64,000 nucleotides of DNA, taken from Petropleomorpha daqingensis (GTDB lineage: Bacteria; Actinomycetota; Actinomycetes; Mycobacteriales; Geodermatophilaceae). The stretch spans positions 1,240,001-1,304,000 of the forward strand of contig NZ_JACBZT010000001.1 in assembly GCF_013408985.1 (NCBI RefSeq), read 5' to 3'. The translations under genes were made by a program, and so were the position numbers. Below the pieces are notes generated by a model. The model saw only the letters and a program-made list of their open reading frames with translations, did not search any database and was not told the DNA's origin. Shown piece by piece: positions 32,450 to 41,532 of this stretch (positions are counted from its first letter, which is position 1; every line of letters starts with the position of its first letter).

Positions 32450-34000
32450 GTGACCATCGCGACGAACACCGGCCTCGTCCCACCGACGGACGCCGCGACC
32501 ACCAGCGAGGGACTCGTGGAGAGCGATCCCGACGTCGAGGAACCGCGCCCGCCCCGCACCGGCCGGGTGCCGCGGGTCCCGCTGCGCATCACCCTGGTCG
32601 CGCTCATGGCGCTGCTGGTCGCGGTCGGCCTCGGCGCGACCGGCATCACCGCGACCTCGCTGCTGCGCAACTACCTGACCGAGCAGCAGGACGGCGCCCT
32701 GACCTACGAGCTGCACAGCGCCCAGCAGCGCCCGGACATCTTCCAGGCCTGCCTGCAGGGTCTGAGCCAGCGCGCACCCAACGGCACCTACTACGCCTGC
32801 CTCCCCCCGAACAGCGATTCCCTCGTGGTCGTGCTCGGCCCTCCGGACGAGGGCGACCTGCCCGAGGTCACGGCGCCGACCGCGGAGGACCTCGCCGAGA
32901 GCGACGTGACCACCGTGCCGTCGGCCGACGGCGGCTCCGCCTGGCGGTTGATCGGCGGCAGCCTGCCCGGCGGGTGGACCGTGGTCATCGGCTCGGACAT
33001 CTCCCGCGACCAGGCGGCGATCGAACGCCTGGTGACCATCGAGGTGGTCGTCGGGCTCATCGTGCTGGTGGTGCTCGTCGCGGCCGGCTACGGGCTAGTC
33101 CGCAACAGCCTGCGGCCGCTCACCGAGGTGGAGCACACCGCGCGGGCGATCGCCGCCGGCGACCTCTCCCAGCGCGTGCCGGAGGCCTCCCAGCGCACCG
33201 AGGTCGGCCGGCTGTCGACCGCGCTCAACGGGATGCTCGCCCGCATCGAGAGCTCGTTCCGGGCGCAGGAGGCCTCCGAGGCCCAGGCCCGCGCGTCGGA
33301 GGACCGCATGCGCCGGTTCGTCGCCGACGCCAGCCACGAGCTGCGCACCCCGCTCACCTCGATCCGCGGCTTCGCCGAGCTGTACCGGCAGGGCGCCGTC
33401 CGCAGTCCCGAGGAGACCCGCCGGCTCATGCAGCGGATCGAGTCCGAGGGCGCCCGCATGGGCCTGCTCGTCGAGGACCTGCTGCAGCTCGCCCGCCTGG
33501 ACCAGCAGCGGCCGCTGACCATCGTGCCGGTCGACCTCGCCGAGATCGCCGGCGACGCCGTGCACGACGCGCGCGCCGTCCAGCCGGACCGGCCGATCAG
33601 CCTGCACCTCGACGAGTCGCTCAGCGACGTCCCCGTCGTCCTCGGCGACGAGGCGCGGCTGCGCCAGGTGATGAGCAACCTGGTCACCAACGCGCTCACC
33701 CACACCCCGGGGACGGCGCGGGTCACCGTCACCGTCGCCGAGGACGCCGACCCCGACGTGCTGGTCGTCCGGGTCGCCGACGAGGGCCCGGGCATGGCCA
33801 CGGCCGACGCCGAGAGGGTGTTCGAGCGGTTCTACCGGGCCGACACGTCGCGGACACGGGAGGCCGGCGGCACGGGCCTGGGGCTGGCGATCGTCGCCTC
33901 GCTGGTCGCCGCGCACGGCGGGACGGTCGACCTGGAGACCGCTCCGGGCGAGGGCGCCGTCTTCAGCGTCCGGCTGCGCCGGTCGGGGCCGGAGGAGTAG
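32450..34000 (+). CDS. phoR: PhoR-type sensor histidine kinase
   Basis: About 516 residues from GTG 32450 (GTG 32426 overlapping the regulator gene is possible). Two transmembrane helices (about 45-70 and 195-218) enclose a roughly 125-residue sensor domain with two Cys (QACLQG, YYACLPP) that could form a disulfide. HAMP follows, then HisKA with H296 (DASHELRTPL) and HATPase_c with NLVTNALTH, VADEGPGM and GGTGLGLAI. Phosphorylates the preceding regulator. Confidence 0.85.
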   Translation: MTIATNTGLVPPTDAATTSEGLVESDPDVEEPRPPRTGRVPRVPLRITLVALMALLVAVGLGATGITATSLLRNYLTEQQDGALTYELHSAQQRPDIFQACLQGLSQRAPNGTYYACLPPNSDSLVVVLGPPDEGDLPEVTAPTAEDLAESDVTTVPSADGGSAWRLIGGSLPGGWTVVIGSDISRDQAAIERLVTIEVVVGLIVLVVLVAAGYGLVRNSLRPLTEVEHTARAIAAGDLSQRVPEASQRTEVGRLSTALNGMLARIESSFRAQEASEAQARASEDRMRRFVADASHELRTPLTSIRGFAELYRQGAVRSPEETRRLMQRIESEGARMGLLVEDLLQLARLDQQRPLTIVPVDLAEIAGDAVHDARAVQPDRPISLHLDESLSDVPVVLGDEARLRQVMSNLVTNALTHTPGTARVTVTVAEDADPDVLVVRVADEGPGMATADAERVFERFYRADTSRTREAGGTGLGLAIVASLVAAHGGTVDLETAPGEGAVFSVRLRRSGPEE

Positions 34001-34030
34001 CCCCCGGACGGCGGTGGCTACCGTCCGGAC

Positions 34031-34732
34031 GTGGCACTCGACAGGTCGCTGCTGGCCGCCGTCACCGAGCTGGGCTCCGCCCTGCGCGAACTCGTCGACG
34101 CCTCGGTGCGGACGACGGTCGGCGCGGACGAGCTGGCGGTCGCCGCGGCGGAGGCGCGCCGGATCACCGGCCGGCTGGCCGCCGCCCAGCGCCCGCCGAC
34201 CCAGCTGCCGGCCCTCGACGACCCCATCGCGTTCCGGCGCGTCTTCAGCCCCGTGACCGGGGTCGGCAGCGCGATCGCACCGCCCCTGCACATCCGCCAG
34301 GAGGAGGGTGGGGTCGTCGCGCTCACCACGCTCGGGCTGGCCTACGAGGGGCCGCCCGGGTTCCTGCACGGCGGCATGAGCGGCCTGCTCATGGACCAGT
34401 TGCTCGGCAGCGCGGCCATCGCCGCCGGGCTGTGGGGGATGACCGCGCGGCTCGAGCTGGACTACCGCGGGCCCGTGCCGCTGGAGACGCCGCTGGTCCT
34501 GCGGGCCCGGGTGGAGGAGGAGGCCGGGCGCAAGACGGTGGTGAGCGGCTCGATCGCGCTGGCGGCCGATCCGGACAGCGCGCTGGTGGAGGCCCGCGGG
34601 GTCTTCGTCACACCGCGCCCGGACAAGGTCGAGAGCTACTTCTCGGCCATCACCGACGCCGCGGGCCGGCACTCCCCGCCCGGGCGCCCCACGGACGCCA
34701 CCGCGCTCGACCCGGAGCGGAACGGGTCGTGA
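34031..34732 (+). CDS. PaaI-type hotdog thioesterase-like protein
   Basis: A 233-residue protein: an N-terminal helical region (about 1-75), then a hotdog fold with GFLHGGMSGLLMDQLLG, the PaaI-type active-site helix, and ARLELDYRGPVPLETPL. Such proteins hydrolyse acyl-CoA thioesters. GTG 34031 is 6 nt after TACCGT, another leaderless-type start. Its stop overlaps the cysQ GTG (GTGA). Confidence 0.75.
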   Translation: MALDRSLLAAVTELGSALRELVDASVRTTVGADELAVAAAEARRITGRLAAAQRPPTQLPALDDPIAFRRVFSPVTGVGSAIAPPLHIRQEEGGVVALTTLGLAYEGPPGFLHGGMSGLLMDQLLGSAAIAAGLWGMTARLELDYRGPVPLETPLVLRARVEEEAGRKTVVSGSIALAADPDSALVEARGVFVTPRPDKVESYFSAITDAAGRHSPPGRPTDATALDPERNGS

Positions 34733-35460
34733 GCGACGTCGGGACCGCCCGGACCGCCGCGGCGGCGGCCGCCCGCGTGCTGCTCCGGCTGCGCTCCGAC
34801 GGCGGGCTCGGCGGGCGCGCCCTCGGCGACCGCGGGGACGCCGAAGCGCAGGCGGCGATCGTGGCGGTGCTCGCGGAGCGCTGCCCGGACGACGTCGTCT
34901 TCAGCGAGGAGGCGACCGACGACCCGCAGCGGCTGTCGGCCGACCGGGTGTGGATCGTCGACCCCCTCGACGGCACCCGTGAGTACGGGGAGGGCCGGTC
35001 CGACTGGGCGGTGCACGTGGCGCTGTGGTCGGCCGGTGCGCTGACCGCGGCGGCGGTGGCGCTGCCCGGGGTGGACGCCGTCCTGACCACCGACCCGCCG
35101 CCTGCCGTGCCATCGGCCGGCGGCGGGCCGCCGCGGATCGCGGTGAGCCGCACCCGGCCCCCGGTGCACGCCGACCGGGTGGCGCGGGCCCTGGGTGGCG
35201 AGCTCGTCCCGCTCGGGTCGGCCGGTTACAAGGTGAGCGCGGTGGTGCGCGGCGAAGTGGACGCCTACGTGCACGCCGGCGGCATGTACCAGTGGGACTC
35301 CGCCGCGCCGGTCGCCGTCGCCCTCGCCGCGGGCCTGGTCGCCCTCCGGCTGGACGGCTCCCCGCTGCGCTACAACGAGCCCGATCCCTCGCTGCCCGAC
35401 CTGCTGGTCTGCCGTCCGGAGCTGAAGGAGACCATCCTCACGGCCCTCCGGGCCGGGTGA
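34729..35460 (+). CDS. cysQ: CysQ-type 3'-phosphoadenosine phosphate phosphatase
   Basis: A 243-residue member of the inositol-monophosphatase superfamily. Metal-binding motifs are E60-E61 (VVFSEEATDD), W-I-V-D-P-L-D-G-T at 75-83 and WDSAAP near 189. CysQ removes the 3-prime phosphate of PAP/PAPS during sulfate assimilation; location directly before the cysDN locus supports this over inositol phosphatase activity. Confidence 0.82.
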   Translation: MSDVGTARTAAAAAARVLLRLRSDGGLGGRALGDRGDAEAQAAIVAVLAERCPDDVVFSEEATDDPQRLSADRVWIVDPLDGTREYGEGRSDWAVHVALWSAGALTAAAVALPGVDAVLTTDPPPAVPSAGGGPPRIAVSRTRPPVHADRVARALGGELVPLGSAGYKVSAVVRGEVDAYVHAGGMYQWDSAAPVAVALAAGLVALRLDGSPLRYNEPDPSLPDLLVCRPELKETILTALRAG

Positions 35461-35496
35461 TCGGGGACACTGGGACCGGGAATCCGCATCGAATCG

Positions 35497-35553
35497 GTGC
35501 GGTTGCAGTCCTTTCGAGCCCCCGCTGTCGACCTCCGGAGCCCGTGCGCGTGA
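35497..35553 (+). CDS. Cys leader peptide overlapping cysD
   Basis: GTG 35497 opens an 18-codon frame, MRLQSFRAPAVDLRSPCA, whose TGA (35551-35553) overlaps the cysD GTG (35550-35552) as GTGA. The AVDLR plus Cys near the end matches the sulfur leader-peptide pattern seen again at 17820-17894. Here regulation would work by coupling: translation reaching the leader end is needed for, or competes with, cysD initiation, making CysDN output sensitive to Cys-tRNA. Confidence 0.7.
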   Translation: MRLQSFRAPAVDLRSPCA

Positions 35554-36458
35554 CCACACCTGACTACCGGCTGACCCAGCTGGAGACGCTCGAGGCGGAG
35601 TCGATCCACGTCATCCGCGAGGTCGCCGCCGAGCTGGAGCGGCCGGTGCTGCTGTTCTCCGGCGGCAAGGACTCGATCGTGATGCTGGAGCTGGCGCGCA
35701 AGGCGTTCGCGCCGGCCCGCATCCCGTTCCCGGTGATGCACGTCGACACCGGCCTCAACTTCCCCGACGTCCTGGAGTTCCGCGACAAGCGGGTCGCCGA
35801 GCTGGGCGTGCAGCTGATCGTCGCCTCGGTGCCCGAGGCTATGGCCGCCGGGCTGGTCAAGGAGGAGCCGAACGGCTCGCGGAACCGGATCCAGACGCCG
35901 GTGCTGCTCGACGCGGTCGAGCAGCACGGCTTCACGGCGCTGTTCGGCGGCGCGCGACGCGACGAGGACAAGGCCCGGGCCAAGGAACGGGTGTTCAGCT
36001 TCCGCGACGAGTTCGGCCAGTGGGACCCGAAGAACCAGCGGCCCGAGTTGTGGGACCTCTACAACGGCCGGATCCACCTCGGCGAGTCGATCCGCGTCTT
36101 CCCGCTGTCCAACTGGACCGAGCTCGACGTCTGGCAGTACATCGCCCGGGACGAGATCGCGATCCCGCCGCTGTACCTGGCCGAGGAGCGCGAGGTCGTG
36201 GAGCGGCAGGGGATGCTCTACGCGGTCAACGAGTTCATCCGCCCGCGCGAGGGCGAGCAGCCCTTCCGCGAGACCGTCCGCTACCGCACGGTCGGCGACG
36301 CCAACCTGACCGCCGCGGTCCGCTCCCGGGCCCGGACCGTCGAGGAGGTCATCGCGGAGATCGCGGTGACCCGCATGACCGAGCGCGGCGCCACCCGCGG
36401 CGACGACAAGGTCAGCGACGCCGCCATGGAGGACCGGAAGAAGGAGGGGTACTTCTGA
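35550..36458 (+). CDS. cysD: Sulfate adenylyltransferase subunit CysD
   Basis: A 302-residue PP-loop ATP pyrophosphatase-type protein with SGGKDS at 37-42 and family segments HVDTGLNFPDVLEFRD, GGARRDEDKARAKER and FPLSNWTELDVW. With CysN it makes adenosine 5-phosphosulfate from sulfate and ATP. GTG 35550 is chosen for a CCGGAG element 9 nt upstream and the overlap with the leader-peptide stop. Confidence 0.93.
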   Translation: MTTPDYRLTQLETLEAESIHVIREVAAELERPVLLFSGGKDSIVMLELARKAFAPARIPFPVMHVDTGLNFPDVLEFRDKRVAELGVQLIVASVPEAMAAGLVKEEPNGSRNRIQTPVLLDAVEQHGFTALFGGARRDEDKARAKERVFSFRDEFGQWDPKNQRPELWDLYNGRIHLGESIRVFPLSNWTELDVWQYIARDEIAIPPLYLAEEREVVERQGMLYAVNEFIRPREGEQPFRETVRYRTVGDANLTAAVRSRARTVEEVIAEIAVTRMTERGATRGDDKVSDAAMEDRKKEGYF

Positions 36459-37768
36459 TGAGCGCCCCCATCGACGTGCACTCGGCGGCCGCCGAGCAGG
36501 CCCACGACATCGCCGTCGCCCGCAAGGACATCCTGCGCATCGCCACCGCCGGCTCGGTCGACGACGGCAAGAGCACGCTGATCGGCCGGCTGCTGTTCGA
36601 CAGCAAGGCCGTGTTCGAGGACCAGTACGAGGCGGTCGAGCGGGCCTCGGCCGGCGGCGACTACGTCAACCTGGCGCTGCTCACCGACGGGCTGCGGGCC
36701 GAGCGCGAGCAGGGCATCACCATCGACGTCGCCTACCGGTACTTCGCCACCCCTCGGCGCACGTTCATCCTCGCCGACACCCCCGGGCACGTGCAGTACA
36801 CGCGGAACATGGTCACCGGCGCCTCGACCGCCGACCTCGCGATCGTGCTGGTCGACGCGCGCAAGGGGCTGGTCGAGCAGAGCCGCCGGCACGCCTTCCT
36901 CGCCTCGCTGCTGCGGGTGCCGCACCTCGTCGTCGCGGTCAACAAGATGGACCTCGTCGACTGGTCGGAGGAGGTCTACGAGCGCATCCGCGACGAGTTC
37001 ACCGCGTTCACCACGAAGCTGTCGATCCCCGACCTCACCGTCGTCCCGATCTCGGCGCTGCACGGCGACAACGTCGTCCTGCGCTCGGCGAACACCCCCT
37101 GGTACGAGGGGCCGTCGCTGCTGCACCACCTCGAGCACGTGCACGTGGCCAGCGACCGGAACCTGGTCGACACCCGGTTCCCGGTGCAGTACGTGATCCG
37201 GCCGCAGTCCGACGCCCACCACGACTACCGCGGCTACGCGGGGACGGTCGCCAGCGGCGTGCTGCGGGCCGGTGACGAGGTGCTGGTGCTGCCCAGCGGC
37301 CTGACGACGACGATCGCCGGCATCGACGGCCCCCGCGGACCGGTCGAGGAGGCGTTCGCGCCGATGTCGGTGACCGTGCGGCTGGCCGACGACCTCGACG
37401 TCTCCCGCGGTGACCTGATCTGCCGCCCCGGCAACGTCCCGCAGGCGACGCAGGACCTCGACGCGCTGGTCTGCTGGATGACCGATGAGCCACTGCGCCC
37501 CCGCCAGCGGCTGGTGGTCAAGCACACCACCCGCACGGTGCGGGCCATGGTCAAGGAGCTGACCTACCGGCTCGACGTGAACACGCTGCACCGCGACCTC
37601 GAGGCCGGCGAGCTCGGGCTCAACGACATCGGCCGGGTCCGGCTGCGCACCACGCAGCCGCTGTTCACCGACGACTACAACCGCAACCGCGTGACCGGCC
37701 GGTTCATCCTGGTCGACGAGAGCACGAACGCCACCGTCGGCGCCGGCATGCTCCCGCCCCACCGCTGA
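36458..37768 (+). CDS. cysN: Sulfate adenylyltransferase GTPase subunit CysN
   Basis: A 436-residue EF-Tu-like GTPase: G1 AGSVDDGKST at 31-40, DTPGH at 107-111, NKMD at 162-165, then two beta-barrel domains. It drives APS formation by CysD through GTP hydrolysis. Unlike the M. tuberculosis CysNC fusion it ends without an APS kinase (CysC) domain, so APS is either reduced directly or phosphorylated by a separate enzyme. ATG overlaps the cysD TGA by one base. Confidence 0.93.
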   Translation: MSAPIDVHSAAAEQAHDIAVARKDILRIATAGSVDDGKSTLIGRLLFDSKAVFEDQYEAVERASAGGDYVNLALLTDGLRAEREQGITIDVAYRYFATPRRTFILADTPGHVQYTRNMVTGASTADLAIVLVDARKGLVEQSRRHAFLASLLRVPHLVVAVNKMDLVDWSEEVYERIRDEFTAFTTKLSIPDLTVVPISALHGDNVVLRSANTPWYEGPSLLHHLEHVHVASDRNLVDTRFPVQYVIRPQSDAHHDYRGYAGTVASGVLRAGDEVLVLPSGLTTTIAGIDGPRGPVEEAFAPMSVTVRLADDLDVSRGDLICRPGNVPQATQDLDALVCWMTDEPLRPRQRLVVKHTTRTVRAMVKELTYRLDVNTLHRDLEAGELGLNDIGRVRLRTTQPLFTDDYNRNRVTGRFILVDESTNATVGAGMLPPHR

Positions 37769-37837
37769 GTAAGGACCCCCTGCCCCCCACCGCTCGCACG
37801 CTCGCGGCGGGCCCCTGCAGGGGGCCGGGGGTCCTCT
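37769..37837. repeat. REP-like hairpin repeat, copy 1 (between cysN and coxM)
   Basis: The whole gap between convergent cysN and coxM is a nested hairpin: AGGACCCCC (37772-37780) pairs with GGGGGTCCT (37827-37835), enclosing CCCCCCACC, a CTCGCACGCTCG core, GCGGCGGGCCCC and CCCCTGCAGGGG. The same architecture and core recur at 53676-53736 (inverted) and 56487-56546. Confidence 0.75.
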
Positions 37838-38653
37838 TCAGCCGCGGCTGGCAGTTTCCAGGGCGCGGCGGGTGAGGAGTCGGGCGAGGTGGCGGCGGTA
37901 CTCGGCGTCGGCGTGCATGTCCGACGACGGCTCGAGGCCCTGGTCGGCCAGCGCGGCCGCCTCCTCGATCGACGCCCCGTTCGCCAGCGCCTCCTCGGTC
38001 GCGGTCGCCCGCACCACCGAGCCGGCCATGTTGGCCAGCGCCACCCGGCCCTGCACGGCGGCCGCCGCGACGATCGGCCAGTCGTTCTCCCGCCGGGTGA
38101 ACTTCTCGTAGCCCCAGCCCGCGGTGCCGGTGCGCGGCACCCGCAGCTCGACGACGAGCTCGTCGGGCTCCAGCGCGGTCTCGAAGAACCCGAGCCAGAA
38201 CTCGGTCACCGGGATCGAGCGCCGGCCACCGGGCCCCTGGACGACGACCGAGCCGTCGAGCGCCAGCAGCGCCGTCGGCAGGTCCGACGCCGGGTCGCTG
38301 TGCGCGACCGTGCCGCCCAGCGTGCCCTTGTGCCGGACCTGCGGGTCGCCGACGCGGGAGGCCACGTGCGGCAGCAGCGGCACCTCGGCGCGGGCGACGT
38401 CGGAGCGCTCCAGCTCGAAGTGCCGGGTGCCGGCGCCGATCGCCACCTCGTCGCCGTCGACGCGGACGTAGGAGAACTCCGGGATCCGGCTGATGTCGAC
38501 CAGGACGGCGGGCACGGCCAGCCGCAGCTTCATCAGCGGCAGCAGCGAGTGGCCGCCGGCCAGCAGCTTGGCGTCGTCCCCGTGCTCGGTCAGCGCGGCG
38601 ATGGCCTCGTCGACCGACCCGGCCCGCACGTACTCGAACGGAGCGGGGATCAT
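37838..38653 (-). CDS. coxM: CoxM-type FAD subunit, CO-dehydrogenase-like
   Basis: A 271-residue FAD-binding subunit of the xanthine oxidase family with FAD motifs AGGHSLLPLMK (32-42) and GTLGGTVAHSDPASD (about 111-125), followed by the C-terminal CO-dehydrogenase flavoprotein domain. Passes electrons from the Fe-S subunit to the respiratory acceptor. ATG overlaps the coxS stop. Confidence 0.9.
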   Translation of the reverse strand: MIPAPFEYVRAGSVDEAIAALTEHGDDAKLLAGGHSLLPLMKLRLAVPAVLVDISRIPEFSYVRVDGDEVAIGAGTRHFELERSDVARAEVPLLPHVASRVGDPQVRHKGTLGGTVAHSDPASDLPTALLALDGSVVVQGPGGRRSIPVTEFWLGFFETALEPDELVVELRVPRTGTAGWGYEKFTRRENDWPIVAAAAVQGRVALANMAGSVVRATATEEALANGASIEEAAALADQGLEPSSDMHADAEYRRHLARLLTRRALETASRG

Positions 38654-39135
38654 GCCGGCACCTGCCCGGCGGAGGGACCGGCCTGGGCCGCGGTGCGGAC
38701 CGCGCGCACGATGTTGTGGTAGCCGGTGCAGCGGCAGAGGTTGCCCTCGAGCCCCTCCCGGACCTCGCGGTCGCTGGGGTCGGGGTTGTCGGAGAGGACG
38801 CCGATCGCCGCCATCACCATGCCCGGCGTGCAGAACCCGCACTGCAGGCCGTGCTCGGAGCGGAACGCCGCCTGCATCGGGTGCAGCTCGCCGTCCGGAC
38901 CGGCCAGCCCCTCGAGCGTGGTGACCGTCGCGCCGTCGGCCGACGCCGCGAGCACCGTGCACGACTTCACCGACAGCCCGTCGACGATCACCGTGCAGGC
39001 GCCGCAGGACGTGGTGTCGCAGCCGATGTTGGTGGCCTTGAGACCGCACGTCTCGCGCAGGTAGTGGGCGAGCAGCAGGCGGGGCTCGACGTCGTCCGTC
39101 CGCTGCTGCCCGTTGACCGTGATCGTGACCTGCAT
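38650..39135 (-). CDS. coxS: CoxS-type [2Fe-2S] subunit, CO-dehydrogenase-like
   Basis: A 161-residue protein with two 2Fe-2S clusters: C39/C44/C47/C59 (plant-ferredoxin type) and C99/C102/C134/C136 (LQCGFC, NLCRC). Electron relay between CoxL and CoxM. The ATG lies at the last bases of coxL, so translation is coupled. Confidence 0.92.
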   Translation of the reverse strand: MQVTITVNGQQRTDDVEPRLLLAHYLRETCGLKATNIGCDTTSCGACTVIVDGLSVKSCTVLAASADGATVTTLEGLAGPDGELHPMQAAFRSEHGLQCGFCTPGMVMAAIGVLSDNPDPSDREVREGLEGNLCRCTGYHNIVRAVRTAAQAGPSAGQVPA

Positions 39136-41414
39136 CAGTTCGCGCCTCCCTGCTGGGCGTGCTGGATCGCCCGCCACACCCGCATGGGCGTGCAGGGCAT
39201 GTCGATGTGCCGGACGCCGAGGTGGGACACGGCGTCGACGACGGCGTTGTGGACGGCGGGCGTCGACCCGATCGTGCCGGCCTCCCCGATCCCCTTGGCC
39301 CCGAGCGGGTTCACCGGGGTCGGCGTGACCATGTCGACCAGCTCGAAGCTGGGCAGCTCGGTCGCCGAGACGAACGGGTAGTCGGCCAGCGTCGAGGTCT
39401 GCGGGTTCCCGTCGGCGTCGTAGAGGACCTCCTCGAGCAACGCCTGCGCGACGCCCTGCGCGTAGCCGCCGTGCCGCTGCCCCTCGGCGAGCAGCGGGTT
39501 GACGATCGTGCCGGCGTCGTCCACGGCGACCAGCCGCACGAGCTCGGCCTTGCCGGACTCGACGTCGACCTCGACGACCGCGAGGTGCGCCCCGAACGGG
39601 AACGTCGGGCCGGCCGCCTCGAAGCGGGTGTTCACCAGCAGCGGCTCCTTCTCCGCGAGCTGGGCGAACGTGACGCCGGTGCCCGGCGTGCCGCGCACCG
39701 AGATGCCCGCCGACGCCAGGTCCACCTCGAGGTCGTTCGGATCGGCCTCCAGGACCTCCGCGGCGCGCTGCTTGGCGAGGTCCACCAGCTCGATCGCGGC
39801 CTTGTGCACCGCGGCCCCGCCCTGCTGCAGCGAGCGCGAGCCCATCGTGCCGCCGCCGCGCGGGATCCGGTCGGTGTCGCCGTGGATCACGGTGATCTTC
39901 TCGACCGGGATGCCGAGCTGCTCGCTGGCCAGCATGGCCCAGGTGGTGGCGTGCCCCTGGCCGTGCGGCGAGGTGCCGGTCAGCACGGTCGCCGTCCCGT
40001 CGGGGTGCACCTCCAGGGAGGCCGACTCGGCCGCCCCGAATCCGGTGTCGGCCCCGGTGATCTCGACGTAGACCGACATCCCGAGACCCAGCTGGCGGTC
40101 GTCGCCGCGCTCGCGCCGGCGGGCCTGCTCGGCGCGCAGCTCGTCGTAGCCGGCGGCCTGCAGCACCCGGTCGAGCGCCGCGGTGTAGTCGCCGGTGTCG
40201 TACGTGGCACCGCTCTTCGTGGTGTACGGCTCGTCGAACTTCGGGATCAGGTTCTTGCGGCGCACCTCGGCGGGGTCCATGCCGATCTCGGCGGCGAAGG
40301 CGTCGAGGGCGCGCTCGACGGCCGCGGTGGCCTCCGGGCGCCCGGCGCCGCGGTAGGCGCCGATCGAGGTGGTGTTGGTCGCGAGCGCCCGCGCGTAGGA
40401 GTGCACCTTGGGGAACGCGTAGACCGCCGAGGTCATCAGCATCGTCAGCGTGGGCAGGACGAGCCCGACCCGCGGGTAGGCGCCGGCGTCCTGGTCGATC
40501 TGCAGGCTGTAGGCCTCCACGGTGCCGTCGCGGCGGCCGCCGATGGTCACCACCTGGTCCTGCGCGCGGCCCTGCAGCATCCCGACCAGGTTCTCCGAGC
40601 GGCTCTCCGACCAGCGCACCGGACGGCCCGCCTGCTTGGCCAGCCAGGCGACGAACGCGTACTCGGGGTCGGCGCCGATCTTCGCCCCGAACCCGCCGCC
40701 CACGTCGGGGGTGATCAGCCGCACCTGCGCCGGGTCGAGCCCCAGCCAGCCGGCGATCTCGCCCTTGGCCTGCTGCGCGCCCTGGTTGGTGCACCAGATC
40801 GTCACGCGCCCGTCCTCGCCCCAGGCGGCGGCGGTCGCGCGGGTCTCCAGCGGCACGGCCGCGACCCGCTGGTTGACGATCGGCTGGGTCACGACGACCT
40901 CGCAGCCGTCGAAGAAGTTCGCCGGCGCCGGTTCCCCGAAGGTGGCCATGACGTTCGTGCCGGCCTCGGGGAACAGCAGCACCTTGTCGGTCGCCGCGTC
41001 CGCGGTGGTGACGACGGCCGGCAGCGGGTCGATGTCGACGGCGACCAGCTCGGCGGCGTCCTCGCCCTGGTAGCGCTCCTCGGTGAGGACGACGGCGACG
41101 AGATCGCCGACGAAGCGCACCGTGTCGCGGGCGAGCCACGGCCGCTGCATGGCCGGCGGCACCATCGGCAGCCCGGCCGGGAGCGGATCGAGGTCGATGT
41201 CCTCGGCGGTGTAGACGGCGACGACGCCGGGCGCCTCGCGGGCGGCCGAGGCGTCGACGGACAGCAGGCGGCCGTGGGCCACCTGGGATCGGACGAAGGT
41301 GGCGTGCAGCGCGCCGGCGAGCCGGTCGTCGACCAGGTCGTCGGTGTACGTCGCGCCGCGCGTGAGGAACAACGGGTCCTCCGTGCGGACCACGCGCGTG
41401 CCCATGATGCTCAT
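39135..41414 (-). CDS. coxL: Form II CoxL-like molybdopterin subunit
   Basis: A 759-residue molybdenum hydroxylase large subunit. The active-site loop reads AYRGAGR (353-359), the form II or CO-dehydrogenase-like signature; true form I CO dehydrogenases have AYRCSFR with the Cys that binds Cu. VTPTPVNPLGAKGIGEAG near the C-terminus holds the catalytic Glu. CO oxidation is therefore doubtful; another aldehyde or heterocycle may be the substrate. Order L-S-M, all overlapping. Cofactor maturation genes are not in the window. Confidence 0.88.
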   Translation of the reverse strand: MSIMGTRVVRTEDPLFLTRGATYTDDLVDDRLAGALHATFVRSQVAHGRLLSVDASAAREAPGVVAVYTAEDIDLDPLPAGLPMVPPAMQRPWLARDTVRFVGDLVAVVLTEERYQGEDAAELVAVDIDPLPAVVTTADAATDKVLLFPEAGTNVMATFGEPAPANFFDGCEVVVTQPIVNQRVAAVPLETRATAAAWGEDGRVTIWCTNQGAQQAKGEIAGWLGLDPAQVRLITPDVGGGFGAKIGADPEYAFVAWLAKQAGRPVRWSESRSENLVGMLQGRAQDQVVTIGGRRDGTVEAYSLQIDQDAGAYPRVGLVLPTLTMLMTSAVYAFPKVHSYARALATNTTSIGAYRGAGRPEATAAVERALDAFAAEIGMDPAEVRRKNLIPKFDEPYTTKSGATYDTGDYTAALDRVLQAAGYDELRAEQARRRERGDDRQLGLGMSVYVEITGADTGFGAAESASLEVHPDGTATVLTGTSPHGQGHATTWAMLASEQLGIPVEKITVIHGDTDRIPRGGGTMGSRSLQQGGAAVHKAAIELVDLAKQRAAEVLEADPNDLEVDLASAGISVRGTPGTGVTFAQLAEKEPLLVNTRFEAAGPTFPFGAHLAVVEVDVESGKAELVRLVAVDDAGTIVNPLLAEGQRHGGYAQGVAQALLEEVLYDADGNPQTSTLADYPFVSATELPSFELVDMVTPTPVNPLGAKGIGEAGTIGSTPAVHNAVVDAVSHLGVRHIDMPCTPMRVWRAIQHAQQGGAN

Positions 41415-41460
41415 GCGGCCCCCTCAGCTGGGATGGAGTCCCCCGCAGCTTGTCAGAGGG

Positions 41461-41476
41461 TGTGAGCGCGCTCACG
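41461..41476. promoter_or_regulatory. CRP/GlxR-type operator
   Basis: TGTGA-GCGCGC-TCACG matches the cAMP-receptor site TGTGA-N6-TCACA at nine of ten half-site positions, and GTGAGCGCGCTCAC (41462-41475) is a perfect palindrome. It lies 47-62 bp upstream of coxL and 57-72 bp upstream of the divergent MFS gene, so it could control both. Confidence 0.65.
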
Positions 41477-41532
41477 CGGGGGTTCCCCGGCGGGTCTCCG
41501 GGGCTTCGCGGCGTGTGGTGGAGTGGTGCGCG

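Noticed and set aside
39135-41414. True (form I) CO dehydrogenase
   Set aside because: Active-site loop is AYRGAGR, not AYRCSFR.
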